Positions 54,094-62,867 of a stretch of 64,000 bases of DNA are shown piece after piece. This DNA is from Natrinema salsiterrestre (GTDB taxonomy: Archaea > Halobacteriota > Halobacteria > Halobacteriales > Natrialbaceae), in the NCBI RefSeq assembly GCF_029502005.1, contig NZ_JAMQOT010000004.1, positions 372,001-436,000 of the forward strand, given 5' to 3'. Every line of letters begins with the position of its first letter. The first letter of the stretch is position 1. Below the pieces are notes generated by a model. That model saw only the letters and a program-made list of their open reading frames with translations, was not told the origin of the DNA and made no database searches. The translations under genes were made by a program, and so were the position numbers.

Positions 54094-55565
54094 ACGATAC
54101 CGATCAAACGCGACGATATTCAATCTACCCATTATTCGAGCTAAGTGAGTTTATCTCATCTCACATCACCCTTATCGCCAGAATGCTAGGTTCAGAGATT
54201 GATATAATAGTGATTGACAGTGATACAGTCTCGGATACGTATTTTCAGCCTATAGTGATACAATTCAAGATATTATTATCGACAGTTCGATCCATCCGTT
54301 CGATCTCCTCGCTCACTCGGAACGTCGAGTCGTCGATTCCGGTCGATTACGGAGCCGGTTTGAACTCCGCATAGTGGCCTGATTGGGCTTCGCTACTCGA
54401 GCCGAAAGGGACCGGAACGACTCGAGCGGAGAGCGGTAGTCACCACTCACTGCGGGTCGCGTTCGATCGAGACGGATGTCCGGTCCGAGTGCAGCACGTG
54501 CCTACCAGAACTGCTCATCCCGGTGCCTTCGTCTGTCTGTGGGCCGCGAACCGGCGTCCGCCGCGTTTGACACGCGAATCATCGGCCGATCCTCGCTGGA
54601 GACCGATTCCGGCCTCGCTCGAGTCAGCAGCGGTCGCTTCTCGGAATGAAACACGCCCCGGTTCGGATCGCCAGTTCTCGCGCTCCGAGGTCGACGGTGG
54701 AACGAAACGAACTGAGACAAGAGCGTGACTGCGCTCGATGGGACTCACCGACGACGCCTGTGTCGCTCCCTCGCCGACAGTGATGCAGACCCGCGTTCCG
54801 GGACGGGGACGCCCGTCGGCACGCTGTCGTTACCCGACTCGAGGCGCTGAAGCGGTCTTCGCCAGGTATCACGCTGGGATGACACGGGAACGAGATCGTT
54901 CCGTCCCCCATCGATCGGTCGCGCGATTCGGTGCTGTCGCGTTGGTGACGAGTGACGGAGAACGGTTCTGCCTGCAAGCGGTGAGAGAGTGGAACTCGTT
55001 CCGACGGCCACCACGGTCAGATGACTTCGAGGCACCCGGCAGGCCCGAGTTACGGGGCTCGTACGGAACCCAATTCGACGCGCTCTTCGCCTTATGCTAA
55101 TTCGGCGGAAAATTAGTACACCGACGGAAAGATCCACCGAGAGGGCCATTGAGCGAGTTCAGGAGGGCCGACCGCGTCGTGCGATGCTGTCTGTGTTGTC
55201 GCTCGCTGATCGAAATTTGAATGCGTGAACTGGTGTGGTGTCCGAGACCGCTCTAGTAAATCGTATATCGCTATATCTATACTGACTACAACCGCTACTC
55301 CATCGCGTTGGTTTCGCCCACGATTTTCAGTTTCGAACTGGGCCGGCCAAACGGCCGAGCTGCCCCGGCTCGAGACGATATCGAGAGCGACGAGGAGACG
55401 CCCCCAGCGGCGAGGCCGAGCAAATTGACTTGACGGGCGCGCGGTTCGACCTGACGGCTCCCTTTCTGTACCGCGTTTGAATTCGTCCTCGAACGTCCCA
55501 TCTCCGGAGAGCCACGGGATCACCTCGTCGGTAGTTATTCCCCGCTGGTGGTCATCCACACGGTT
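54094..55565. other. 1.5-kb stretch without a recognised gene
   Basis: Two AT-rich patches (about 54100-54290 and 55210-55290) flank a GC-rich block in which no frame carries a family signal. The short plus and minus frames present are Arg/Ser-rich and look like out-of-frame DNA. The first patch probably contains the DUF5805 promoter. No tRNA or attachment-site repeat was found. Confidence 0.5.
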
Positions 55566-56441
55566 ATGGCCGATATGACTGTCGAGGAAGCGATGGAGAA
55601 GTACGGACCCTCGGAACTCACGCGGGACGATCTGCTGGTGCTCGAGGATCCGAACTACACCCCGGAGAACGTCGCGATCGTGACCGGAGCCGGCTCGGGT
55701 ATCGGGCAGGCGACCGCGCTGGCGTTCGCGGCGAACGGACTGACCGTCGTCGCGACGGACCGCGACGAAGACGGGCTCGCCGAAACGGGGACGCGGGACG
55801 AGGAGCTGTCCCTCCCGGGAGAGCTCGTTACCGTGGTCGCCGACCTGACCAACGACTCGGCGCTCGAGCGGATCGTCGAGGAAGCCGCCGAGCAGGGCAA
55901 CGTCCGATATCTGGCGAACATCGCCGGGATTCAGACCGTCGCGCCGATCGAGTCGTTCCCGCTCGAGAAGTACGACCTGATGCACGACGTCATGCAGCGG
56001 GCTCCGATGGTACTCGCGAAACACTGCTTGCCACACTTCCGCGACAACGAAGACGGCAGGGGCGTCGTCGGGAACATGTGCTCGGTCCACGGGCACATCG
56101 TGACGCAGGACAAGGTCGCGTACAACACGACGAAGTTCGGGCTCCGCGGCCTGACGCAATCGATCGCTGCCGAGGGCGATGGGAGGGTGCGAGCGTTCAC
56201 CGTCAGCACGGCCTACGTCAAGACGGCCCTCGTCGCGAAACAGCTTCCCGATACGGCGGATCGGCGCGACATGACGGTCGACGAGGTCGTCGAGAACGTG
56301 ATGCTAGAGCACACGCGAGTCAAGGAGATGATGGAGCCCTACGAGGTCGCGAACCTGTTCGTGATGGGCTGTTCGAACCACAGTAAGCACCTCAACGGCG
56401 GCGACATGACTCACGAGGGCGGAATGAGCCTGACCTACTGA
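55566..56441 (+). CDS. Short-chain dehydrogenase/reductase
   Basis: This 291-residue classical SDR has the NAD(P) glycine motif VTGAGSGIG, an acidic residue after strand 2 (ATDRDED), which favours NAD over NADP, the NIAGIQ motif and the catalytic Ser, Tyr and Lys (SVHGHIV...YNTTKFG). The closest pattern is 3-hydroxybutyrate dehydrogenase or related polyol dehydrogenases, but the 35-residue N-terminal extension (MADMTVEEAMEKYGPSEL) is unusual. The start at 55566 is chosen over a GTG 18 nt upstream. Substrate unknown. It is monocistronic. Confidence 0.9.
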   Translation: MADMTVEEAMEKYGPSELTRDDLLVLEDPNYTPENVAIVTGAGSGIGQATALAFAANGLTVVATDRDEDGLAETGTRDEELSLPGELVTVVADLTNDSALERIVEEAAEQGNVRYLANIAGIQTVAPIESFPLEKYDLMHDVMQRAPMVLAKHCLPHFRDNEDGRGVVGNMCSVHGHIVTQDKVAYNTTKFGLRGLTQSIAAEGDGRVRAFTVSTAYVKTALVAKQLPDTADRRDMTVDEVVENVMLEHTRVKEMMEPYEVANLFVMGCSNHSKHLNGGDMTHEGGMSLTY

Positions 56442-56556
56442 GCCTCGCGGCGTGCGTCACGGGTTTTCGTCGGTTCGTCGTTCACTCCGTGAGGCTTTCC
56501 ACTGCGGGACCCGTCGCTACTCGTCCCCGTCGACCGGCACTGCATCGCGCGCCGAC

Positions 56557-58146
56557 TTACTGTACATCATCGTTTTCGACCGCGGAGTCGTCGTCCGTCG
56601 TGTCGCTCGAGTCCCGAACCCACCGATCGGCCGTCCGCTGGCGTTGCCGCGCTCGAAGTCGGTCCTGTAACCGCTCCTCGATATCGGCCTGCATCTCGAG
56701 GCCGCGGTCCGAATCGACGTCGTAGGCGGTCGCGGCCCGGCCGAGAAGCGTCGCGGAGCTGGCGGTGTCGGCCGTCACGCTGGCGAGTCGCCGACGACGC
56801 TGGAAGATCGTCGCCGAGTGGATAACGGCCTGCACTCGATAATAGGGGACGACTTTCGTCGTCCGGCGCCAGAACCCGGTGCGCGTGAGGAAGTACCGGT
56901 CGTCGATCCGATAGCCCCGGCTCGACCACTTCAGGTGGGCGGCGAACGGGACGACGACCGCGAATGCCGCGAGGACGTACCACCGGTTGACGACCGAGGT
57001 ATATCGGGCCAGTGCGTATGCGAGGCCGACGAGACCAGCGACGACCAACAGATACCGAACGGCGTACCGTTCGCGCGCGCGGTTCGGCGGCGACTCGAGG
57101 TCGGTCGGTCCGAACGGTTCGATCGCACGCGCGAGTTCCCCGACGCGGTCGGCATCGGCGAGGGGGATCGCGGATTCCGTCCCGCGGGAATCGGACTGTC
57201 CCGGCGCGTAGCCGGCCGTCTCGACGCTCAGTGCGGCGTAGCCGAACCATCGGAACGGGATCGACTCCGAGATCGTCAGCGTCTGGACCTTCTCGAGGGG
57301 GATCGTCCCGCTGTAGCGCTGGAGGAGGCCGCGCTCGTAGTAGAGTTCGTCGTCGGCGCGGGTGAGCCGGAAGCCGTAGTATCTGGTAAACGTGAGGGCG
57401 GCGCTGATGAGCCAGGCGGCGAGCAAGAAGAGGAGGATTCCCCAGGCGAGCGCGAACAGCCCCGATTCCGGCCCGGGAAGCCACGCGAATCGATCCGTGG
57501 GGACGAGTGCCATCGGATCGAGTCCGCTGGCGAAGGAGAGGGCGATCCCGCCCAGCAGACTCGCACCCGGGTCGATGGTGAAGACACTCAGGATCGCGAG
57601 TTCGTGCGGTCGGATCTCGAACAGGACGTCCTCGTCGGCCGTCGGCTCGAACTCGTCCTCGGTGTCGGCGTCGCGAGCGCGTTCGTCGGCCGATTCGGCC
57701 CCCGGAGCGCTCCCGCCGCGTCGAAGCTGTCGCCTGAGCCGGTGGGCTTCCGCCTCCGCCACGTACTGCAGGCTGACTTCGGTCTGGCCGCCGCCGGCGG
57801 TTTCGATGTGGACGGCGGCGATCCCGAGTACCCGACCGACGACGTTCTGCCTGATATCGACGTTCTGGATCCGCCCGAGGGGGAGTTCGCGGTCCCTGCG
57901 CGCGAGCACGCCGGAGGTGACGTCGAACGTGTCGCCGGTGAGTTCGTACCGGAACCGTCGGTAGTAGGCGAACTCGTAGACGATGCCGACGACGATCCCG
58001 ATCGCGACCAGTCCGAACACCGACAGCAGGTCGGTCCCGTTTCCGCCGGGCGAGGCGACGATGCCGACGACGAAGAACAGAAAACCGGTGTTGAGGCTTC
58101 GCGAGAGGGATCTGACCGCGACCGATGCGGGATGGAGGGTTTTCAT
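56557..58146 (-). CDS. Membrane protein with three bacterial-PH domains (YdbT-like)
   Basis: The 529-residue protein has three bPH_2-type domains, each preceded by a helix pair (about 15-62, 200-270, 390-425). The repeated signature is a strand set such as YELTGDTFDVTSGVLARRDRELPLGRIQNVDI, repeated as FRLTRADDELYYERGLL... and YRIDDRYFLTRTGFWRR.... This is the YdbT family, which works with YdbS in bacteria and has been tied to bacteriocin tolerance. It overlaps the smaller bPH gene by an ATGA. Archaeal role unknown. Confidence 0.9.
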   Translation of the reverse strand: MKTLHPASVAVRSLSRSLNTGFLFFVVGIVASPGGNGTDLLSVFGLVAIGIVVGIVYEFAYYRRFRYELTGDTFDVTSGVLARRDRELPLGRIQNVDIRQNVVGRVLGIAAVHIETAGGGQTEVSLQYVAEAEAHRLRRQLRRGGSAPGAESADERARDADTEDEFEPTADEDVLFEIRPHELAILSVFTIDPGASLLGGIALSFASGLDPMALVPTDRFAWLPGPESGLFALAWGILLFLLAAWLISAALTFTRYYGFRLTRADDELYYERGLLQRYSGTIPLEKVQTLTISESIPFRWFGYAALSVETAGYAPGQSDSRGTESAIPLADADRVGELARAIEPFGPTDLESPPNRARERYAVRYLLVVAGLVGLAYALARYTSVVNRWYVLAAFAVVVPFAAHLKWSSRGYRIDDRYFLTRTGFWRRTTKVVPYYRVQAVIHSATIFQRRRRLASVTADTASSATLLGRAATAYDVDSDRGLEMQADIEERLQDRLRARQRQRTADRWVRDSSDTTDDDSAVENDDVQ

Positions 58147-58631
58147 ACGGCGTCTTCACCCTCGCTTTCGATCGCGAGTTCCCGAAGCGACTCCTGTAAG
58201 TCCTCCGCGCGGGTCGGCGTCAGTCCGGGGATCGACACGTCCGAGCTCCGGGAGCCGGCCGTGTAGATCACGACGGTCGCGAGCCCGGTCGTTCGCTCGA
58301 GCGGCGACCGCCGGGAGTCGACGTGCTGGACCCGGACGTAGGGGACGACGGTCTTGACGCGCGTGAAGACGCCGCGTTCGATGTACAGATCGTCGTCCCG
58401 GAGTTCGAATCGCCAGACGCCGTAGCGTCGCCAGGCCACGAAGACGCGCAAGAGCGCGAGGCCGACGGCGATCGCCACGGCGGCCGGGACGAGGACGTCC
58501 GGCGCTGATTCCCAGAAATCCGTGCGCGTGAGTCCGACCGCCGCGCCGACGATGAGCCCGCCGAAAATCGCGGCTCGAGCGAGCGCGAGGCCGAGCCAGA
58601 CGACCCGCACTCGCGGAGTGAGCCGTTCCAT
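58143..58631 (-). CDS. Membrane protein with one bacterial-PH domain (YdbS-like)
   Basis: This 162-residue protein has two helices (about 10-30, 47-62) and a single bPH_2 domain (WRFELRDDDLYIERGVFTRV, then VPYVRVQHVDSRRSPLER). It is the small partner of the three-domain protein and is coupled to it by a 4-nt overlap (ATGA at 58143-58146). The pair corresponds to bacterial ydbS-ydbT. Likely promoter lies upstream of 58631 in the divergent region. Confidence 0.9.
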   Translation of the reverse strand: MERLTPRVRVVWLGLALARAAIFGGLIVGAAVGLTRTDFWESAPDVLVPAAVAIAVGLALLRVFVAWRRYGVWRFELRDDDLYIERGVFTRVKTVVPYVRVQHVDSRRSPLERTTGLATVVIYTAGSRSSDVSIPGLTPTRAEDLQESLRELAIESEGEDAV

Positions 58632-58924
58632 ACGTACCGTGAGGGGACGATCCGATTAAATGGTGGGAAAGCGGCGGCGGTTCTCACTGCCTGAATGGAG
58701 ACTCCCGCGCCCGTGGACGTCGAGGTATCCGAGACCCGGCGCAGCCGATCGAGTCGGTTCCGGCGGTGGCGTCGACGGCGGCATGCGAGCCCGTCGTCGG
58801 AATAACCAGATACCGGGAAACAGCACTTTCCGGACTGATATCGACGATTCCGGGTCGGATTGGAGATCGCGTATCAGTCGGCAATGCACAGATATATGTG
58901 AATAGTTAACGTACGTCCTCTTTA

Positions 58925-59287
58925 ATGGGCAACGATAACGCGACCCTCGAGTTGTTTGCCCTCCAGACAGCGTCCGATGCGGTTCCGGTTGACGAGGTGA
59001 TTCGCCTCCTCGCGAACGTCCACGCACGGAACGCGGTGGTGTATCTCCACGATCATCCCGCGGCAACGCTCGACGAACTCGCCGACGCCCTCACCGCCGC
59101 GGCTGCCAGTGCCGACGAGACGATCGCGACGCCGTCCGATCGTGACCGGGTTCTGATCCGGTTGCATCACGACATCCTCCCGCGACTCGCCGATCTGGAC
59201 TTCATCGAGTTCGATAGCGAGACGAACACCGTCACCGAGACGCGGATCCCGGACGCGGTCGTCGCCGCTCTGGGGATCGACGAGTAA
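58925..59287 (+). CDS. Single DUF7344 winged-helix regulator
   Basis: This 120-residue protein has one DUF7344 domain: VIRLLANVHARNAVVYL is the recognition-type first helix region, and LIRLHHDILPRLADLDFIEFD the canonical LHHxxLPxL segment followed by a wing. It precedes the DICT protein by 5 nt, so they form a two-gene unit. An ATATATGTGAATA element lies about 30 nt upstream. It is presumably the DNA-binding partner of the DICT sensor. Confidence 0.88.
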   Translation: MGNDNATLELFALQTASDAVPVDEVIRLLANVHARNAVVYLHDHPAATLDELADALTAAAASADETIATPSDRDRVLIRLHHDILPRLADLDFIEFDSETNTVTETRIPDAVVAALGIDE

Positions 59288-59292
59288 CTGGC

Positions 59293-60024
59293 ATGAACCC
59301 GCTTCGAGACATCCTCGAGACCGTCGGCCAGCGGCGGAAAACCCTAGAGGTACACACGGACGAGGAGGCGGTTATTAGCGAGCTTCGACGGCAGTTCGAC
59401 ACCCGAAACGTCGACGTGACCCGCCGGCAACTGGGATCGATCGACGAAGCGGGATTCGTACTCATCCGGGACAGTGACGGCGAGTTCCGGGGTGCGCTGG
59501 GACTCGACCAGTTCGAGGCCGTCCTGTCGCCCGAGGACCATCCGCCGTGGGAACTCGCCGACACCGGGTACGACCAGACGGTGCTGTTCAGCTTCCTCGA
59601 GAACACGCTGTTTTCCTCGTACAACCGGCGACAGATGCTCGCGACGTCGCGCGAAATCGAAGAGCGGGCGTGGCGAGTCGGCACCGGGCGGTTGTACGCG
59701 GGGTTCCAGCGATCGGACGCGCTTCGGGCACAGACCGATCTCTACGATCGGCTCGCGACTCGCGAGTCGGTCGCCGTCACGGTGTTTCTGGAGGGAGACT
59801 GTAACGTCTCCCTCGCTGATGACGTGACGGTCGTTGCGGACTCTAACGGCGAACTCGGCGCGTTCTGGTTCCTGGTCTACGACGACGGCGAGAGCGGTTC
59901 CCAAAACTGTGCCCTGATCGCCGAAGAACGAACCGACGGGCGGTACTTCGGGTTCTGGACGTTCGATCCGACGATCGTCGGCGACCTGATCGCACACCTC
60001 GAGACGAGGTACGCCCTCTCGTAG
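59293..60024 (+). CDS. DICT-domain sensory protein
   Basis: This 243-residue protein consists mainly of a DICT domain (about 8-165 with VFLEGDCNVSLADDV and the preceding ATSREIEERAWRVGTG core) plus a C-terminal region that recalls the family's ligand-binding part (LIAEERTDGRYFGFWTFD). DICT domains are linked to light or redox sensing in cyanobacteria and haloarchaea. It has no kinase or DNA-binding part, so the upstream winged-helix protein probably supplies the output. Confidence 0.88.
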   Translation: MNPLRDILETVGQRRKTLEVHTDEEAVISELRRQFDTRNVDVTRRQLGSIDEAGFVLIRDSDGEFRGALGLDQFEAVLSPEDHPPWELADTGYDQTVLFSFLENTLFSSYNRRQMLATSREIEERAWRVGTGRLYAGFQRSDALRAQTDLYDRLATRESVAVTVFLEGDCNVSLADDVTVVADSNGELGAFWFLVYDDGESGSQNCALIAEERTDGRYFGFWTFDPTIVGDLIAHLETRYALS

Positions 60025-60209
60025 TGTCCACTAGTAGCTACCGAACCGAATGACACACCACTCGCAATCTACTCGTAGGATTCGGTGTACAGTGCCGTTC
60101 AGTGGCAGGTATAGCCGATCAGTCGTTCCGGACGGCTCGGGGTTCCGGTCTCACTGATCGTGTCGTCGCCGCGCTGTGCGAACTCGGCGCGAAGAAAGCG
60201 TCTCGAGAG

Positions 60210-60443
60210 CTATTGTGTCGCGGTCCGAACGTCCTCGACGCGATACAGATCGTCTTTCAGTCCGTCTCCGTCACAGTCCTCGGTCGGACACTCGTAGTGC
60301 CAGCCGTCCTGAGTCGCGTCGCCGTCTCGGAATCGTTCCCCGCATACCTGACAGAAGAGCTGTCCCTTTTTGCACGTGTCTCGGTGTAACTCGAGGGCGA
60401 GCTCGGTCTGGAACGACTGGTTGCAGTTACGACAGGTGTGCAT
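60210..60443 (-). CDS. C2H2-type zinc-finger protein with second zinc site
   Basis: This 77-residue protein starts MHTCRNCNQSF and shows a C2HC-like finger (CxxC, then HRDTC) followed by CQVCGERF and CPTEDCDG, a second Cys set. Archaeal C2H2-like small proteins are usually involved in nucleic-acid binding. The downstream tail GDGLKDDLYRVEDVRT is acidic. It is monocistronic, convergent with the DICT gene. Confidence 0.85.
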   Translation of the reverse strand: MHTCRNCNQSFQTELALELHRDTCKKGQLFCQVCGERFRDGDATQDGWHYECPTEDCDGDGLKDDLYRVEDVRTATQ

Positions 60444-60739
60444 AGTTCGTCAGACGCGAGCATCCGTCAAAACTGCTTGGGTTCTTTTATTCCGCTCCAT
60501 AGCGTACTGATTCGCCGCCATTGACCCGATTTGTCGAGGACCGATCGGGAAAAAAGAACGACCCGTATCCGTGTTTACTCGCTACCGAGTATTCCGGTAG
60601 CTGGTAGATCGGCCGCAACCTCGTCCGGCAGTCCCCGTCGCGATGGTGTCGGTCCCGTGTCACTCTGTCCGTCGATCGCCCGATTTCATTCGGTCGAAAT
60701 CCCCTCCGAATTTGTGTCCGGCGTTCCAACGTCGTCGCG

Positions 60740-61861
60740 ATGAACGCATTCGTAATCGGCGGGCGGTTGTTCGTAGGGGCGTTGCTCATCCTGGCGAACG
60801 CCTTCTTCGTCGCCATCGAGTTCGCGTTGACCCGTGCCCGACAGTTTACCGAGGAGGAGTTCGTCGACGGCAATCCCAAACTGGAGCGAGCCTGGGCGAT
60901 GACCGACGACCTCGAACTGTACCTCACGACCTGTCAGGTGGGGATTACGGCCTCGAGTATCGCCGTCGGTATCGTCGCCGAACCGGCGCTGGCGGCGATC
61001 TTCGAACCGGTGTTCGAAAACACCGTTCTGGCCACGATCGGGAGCGGCGCGATCCTCGCCTTCCTGATCATCAACCTCGTGCATCTGACTCACGGGGAAC
61101 AGACGCCGACGTATCTCGGCGTCGAGCGGTCCCGGATGGTCTGTCGGTACGGCGCAGCGCCGCTGTACTGGTTCTACTGGATCATCTCGCCGATCATCAC
61201 GCTCGGGGATAGCATCGCGAAGCTAACGCTCAAACTCTTCGGGATCGAGATGACCGGCGCGTGGCTCGAGACCGAGGAGGACGTCATCGAATCGCGGGCA
61301 GACCTCCGGAACCGACTCGGGTCGGTCCTCGAGGAGGGCGACCTCCCGGAGGAGCGCCGCGAAGAGGTACTGAACGCGTTCAATATCGGCGACCGGTCGA
61401 TCCGGGACGTGATGGTGTCTCCCGAGGAAATCGTCGCGCTGTCGACGACGGCCGACCCCGTGGAGAACTTCCGGAAGATGGAGGAACGGCCACAGACACG
61501 CTATCCGTTAGTCGGTGCGGAGTTGACCGATTTCCGCGGGATCGTCTACACGCCGGTATTCGTCCGGCATCGGCAGGAGCTGGCCGACGGGACCATCGAC
61601 TTCGAGGAGCTCGCGGCCCCGCCGATGACGCTCTCGCCGGACACGAACGTCAGCGACGCGATCGACCAGTTCCAGACGGAGAGTCAGGAGCTCGCGCTGG
61701 TCATCGAGGACAGCGAGGAACCACGTTCCTCGAGCGGTCGGACGCAGTCCGACGACGGCGACGTCGTCGGGCTCGTCACCGTGACCGACCTGCTCGAGGC
61801 GGTGATGGGTGATATCGAGGACCCTCTCGATCAAGCAGAGCTCGAACCGATCGATCGGTGA
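60740..61861 (+). CDS. CNNM/CorC-type transporter with CBS domains
   Basis: This 373-residue protein has an N-terminal CNNM (DUF21) membrane domain with three to four helices (about 5-25, 70-90, 95-117, 137-155), carrying FFVAIEFALTRARQF and the NLVHLTHGEQTPTYLG segment, then two CBS motifs (about 205-330). The usual C-terminal CorC_HlyC domain is absent, so it is a short form. The family exports Mg2+ or Co2+; here the ion is not known. It stands alone, 300 nt after the zinc-finger gene. Confidence 0.92.
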   Translation: MNAFVIGGRLFVGALLILANAFFVAIEFALTRARQFTEEEFVDGNPKLERAWAMTDDLELYLTTCQVGITASSIAVGIVAEPALAAIFEPVFENTVLATIGSGAILAFLIINLVHLTHGEQTPTYLGVERSRMVCRYGAAPLYWFYWIISPIITLGDSIAKLTLKLFGIEMTGAWLETEEDVIESRADLRNRLGSVLEEGDLPEERREEVLNAFNIGDRSIRDVMVSPEEIVALSTTADPVENFRKMEERPQTRYPLVGAELTDFRGIVYTPVFVRHRQELADGTIDFEELAAPPMTLSPDTNVSDAIDQFQTESQELALVIEDSEEPRSSSGRTQSDDGDVVGLVTVTDLLEAVMGDIEDPLDQAELEPIDR

Positions 61862-61929
61862 TCGGTCGCGGACCGTCGCATCGGCCGGCTGCTGCGCGCG
61901 TTTGATTTTTTCGCGTGGCGGTGAATTCG

Positions 61930-62367
61930 ATGGCCGTGTACGACGATATTCTCGTGCCGACCGACGGGAGCGATTCGAGTACGGCGGCGGTCGAGCAAGC
62001 CGTCGCGATCGCGAACGGAGAGGCGGCGACGGTTCACTTCCTCCACGTCGTGGACGTGGGGACGGAGATGTCGGCGGGTGCGTCCGGGTCCATCGCGCCG
62101 CAGCTCACCGAGACGCTCGAGGACGAGGCCGAGTCGGCCCTCGACGACGCCGTGAGTCGGGCGGAAACGGTCGGGGTGAACTGTGAGCGGCTCACGCGCG
62201 AAGGGGATCCCCGCGAGGTGATCGTCGAGCACGTTGCCGACCACGACGTCGACCTCGTCGTCATGGGTGCGAGCGGGCGCTCGGGGCTGAAAGAGCACCT
62301 GCTCGGAAGCACGACTGATCGGGTCGTGCGCACGGTCGATACGCCCGTGCTAATCGCACGGCGATAA
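61930..62367 (+). CDS. Universal stress protein (UspA family)
   Basis: The 145-residue protein starts MAVYDDILVPTDGSDSSTAA, the Usp fold. The nucleotide-binding motif GASGRSGLKEHLLGSTTD near the end (G-2x-G-9x-G-S/T) indicates an ATP-binding Usp. The ATG at 61930 is chosen over an upstream in-frame GTG because the sequence aligns with the family start; a TTTGATTTTTTC promoter-like element lies about 27 nt upstream. Role in stress response is inferred from the family. Confidence 0.93.
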   Translation: MAVYDDILVPTDGSDSSTAAVEQAVAIANGEAATVHFLHVVDVGTEMSAGASGSIAPQLTETLEDEAESALDDAVSRAETVGVNCERLTREGDPREVIVEHVADHDVDLVVMGASGRSGLKEHLLGSTTDRVVRTVDTPVLIARR

Positions 62368-62867
62368 ACGGAGACGAACTGCGTATCGGAAGGAGTGGCT
62401 TGACTCGGAGTCATCCGTGAAGATACCGTGTAGTACGAGGAAACGACACCCAGAGCGTGTGGCGTGAGCGGTTCTCCGGCGGTGAGGCCGAAATATCGTC
62501 CGGAAAGACGGGCGGGGGCTTCGTCGGCCCCGAAGACGGGACGGGATCCGAAACCGGGATCGCTTCCGTTCGCCGCGAAGCACCCGGACTGGAGGGCACA
62601 CGTTTCGGGTAGCTACGGCGTCGCTGCAATCGTTCGTCAGCAGTGGGAAGTGAAATTTGCTGAAACGGAGTAGGGGTCACCTACACTCCACAGACGGAAC
62701 GGAGGCGGGAACAACGACTCACCTGTCTCTACTCTCGACAGTAACGGTGCGGATACAGTGTCAGTTATCGTGATATGCGTTCTCTAGCGTGATTCCTCCG
62801 CAAATATCACTTAATTCTCGCGAATGTACCCCACCATTAAGATGGATGACGGGGTAGGACTCCCTCC
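62368..62867. other. 500-nt intergenic region without a gene
   Basis: No frame here carries a family signal. The right end contains a likely promoter for the next gene: CATTAAG about 30 nt before its ATG and a run of AT-rich sequence at 62800-62840. No repeat or RNA-like fold is apparent. Confidence 0.5.

Noticed and set aside
54489..55149. Several 80-130 codon frames on both strands
   Set aside because: All are Arg/Ser-rich, overlap each other and lack motif, promoter or sensible start.
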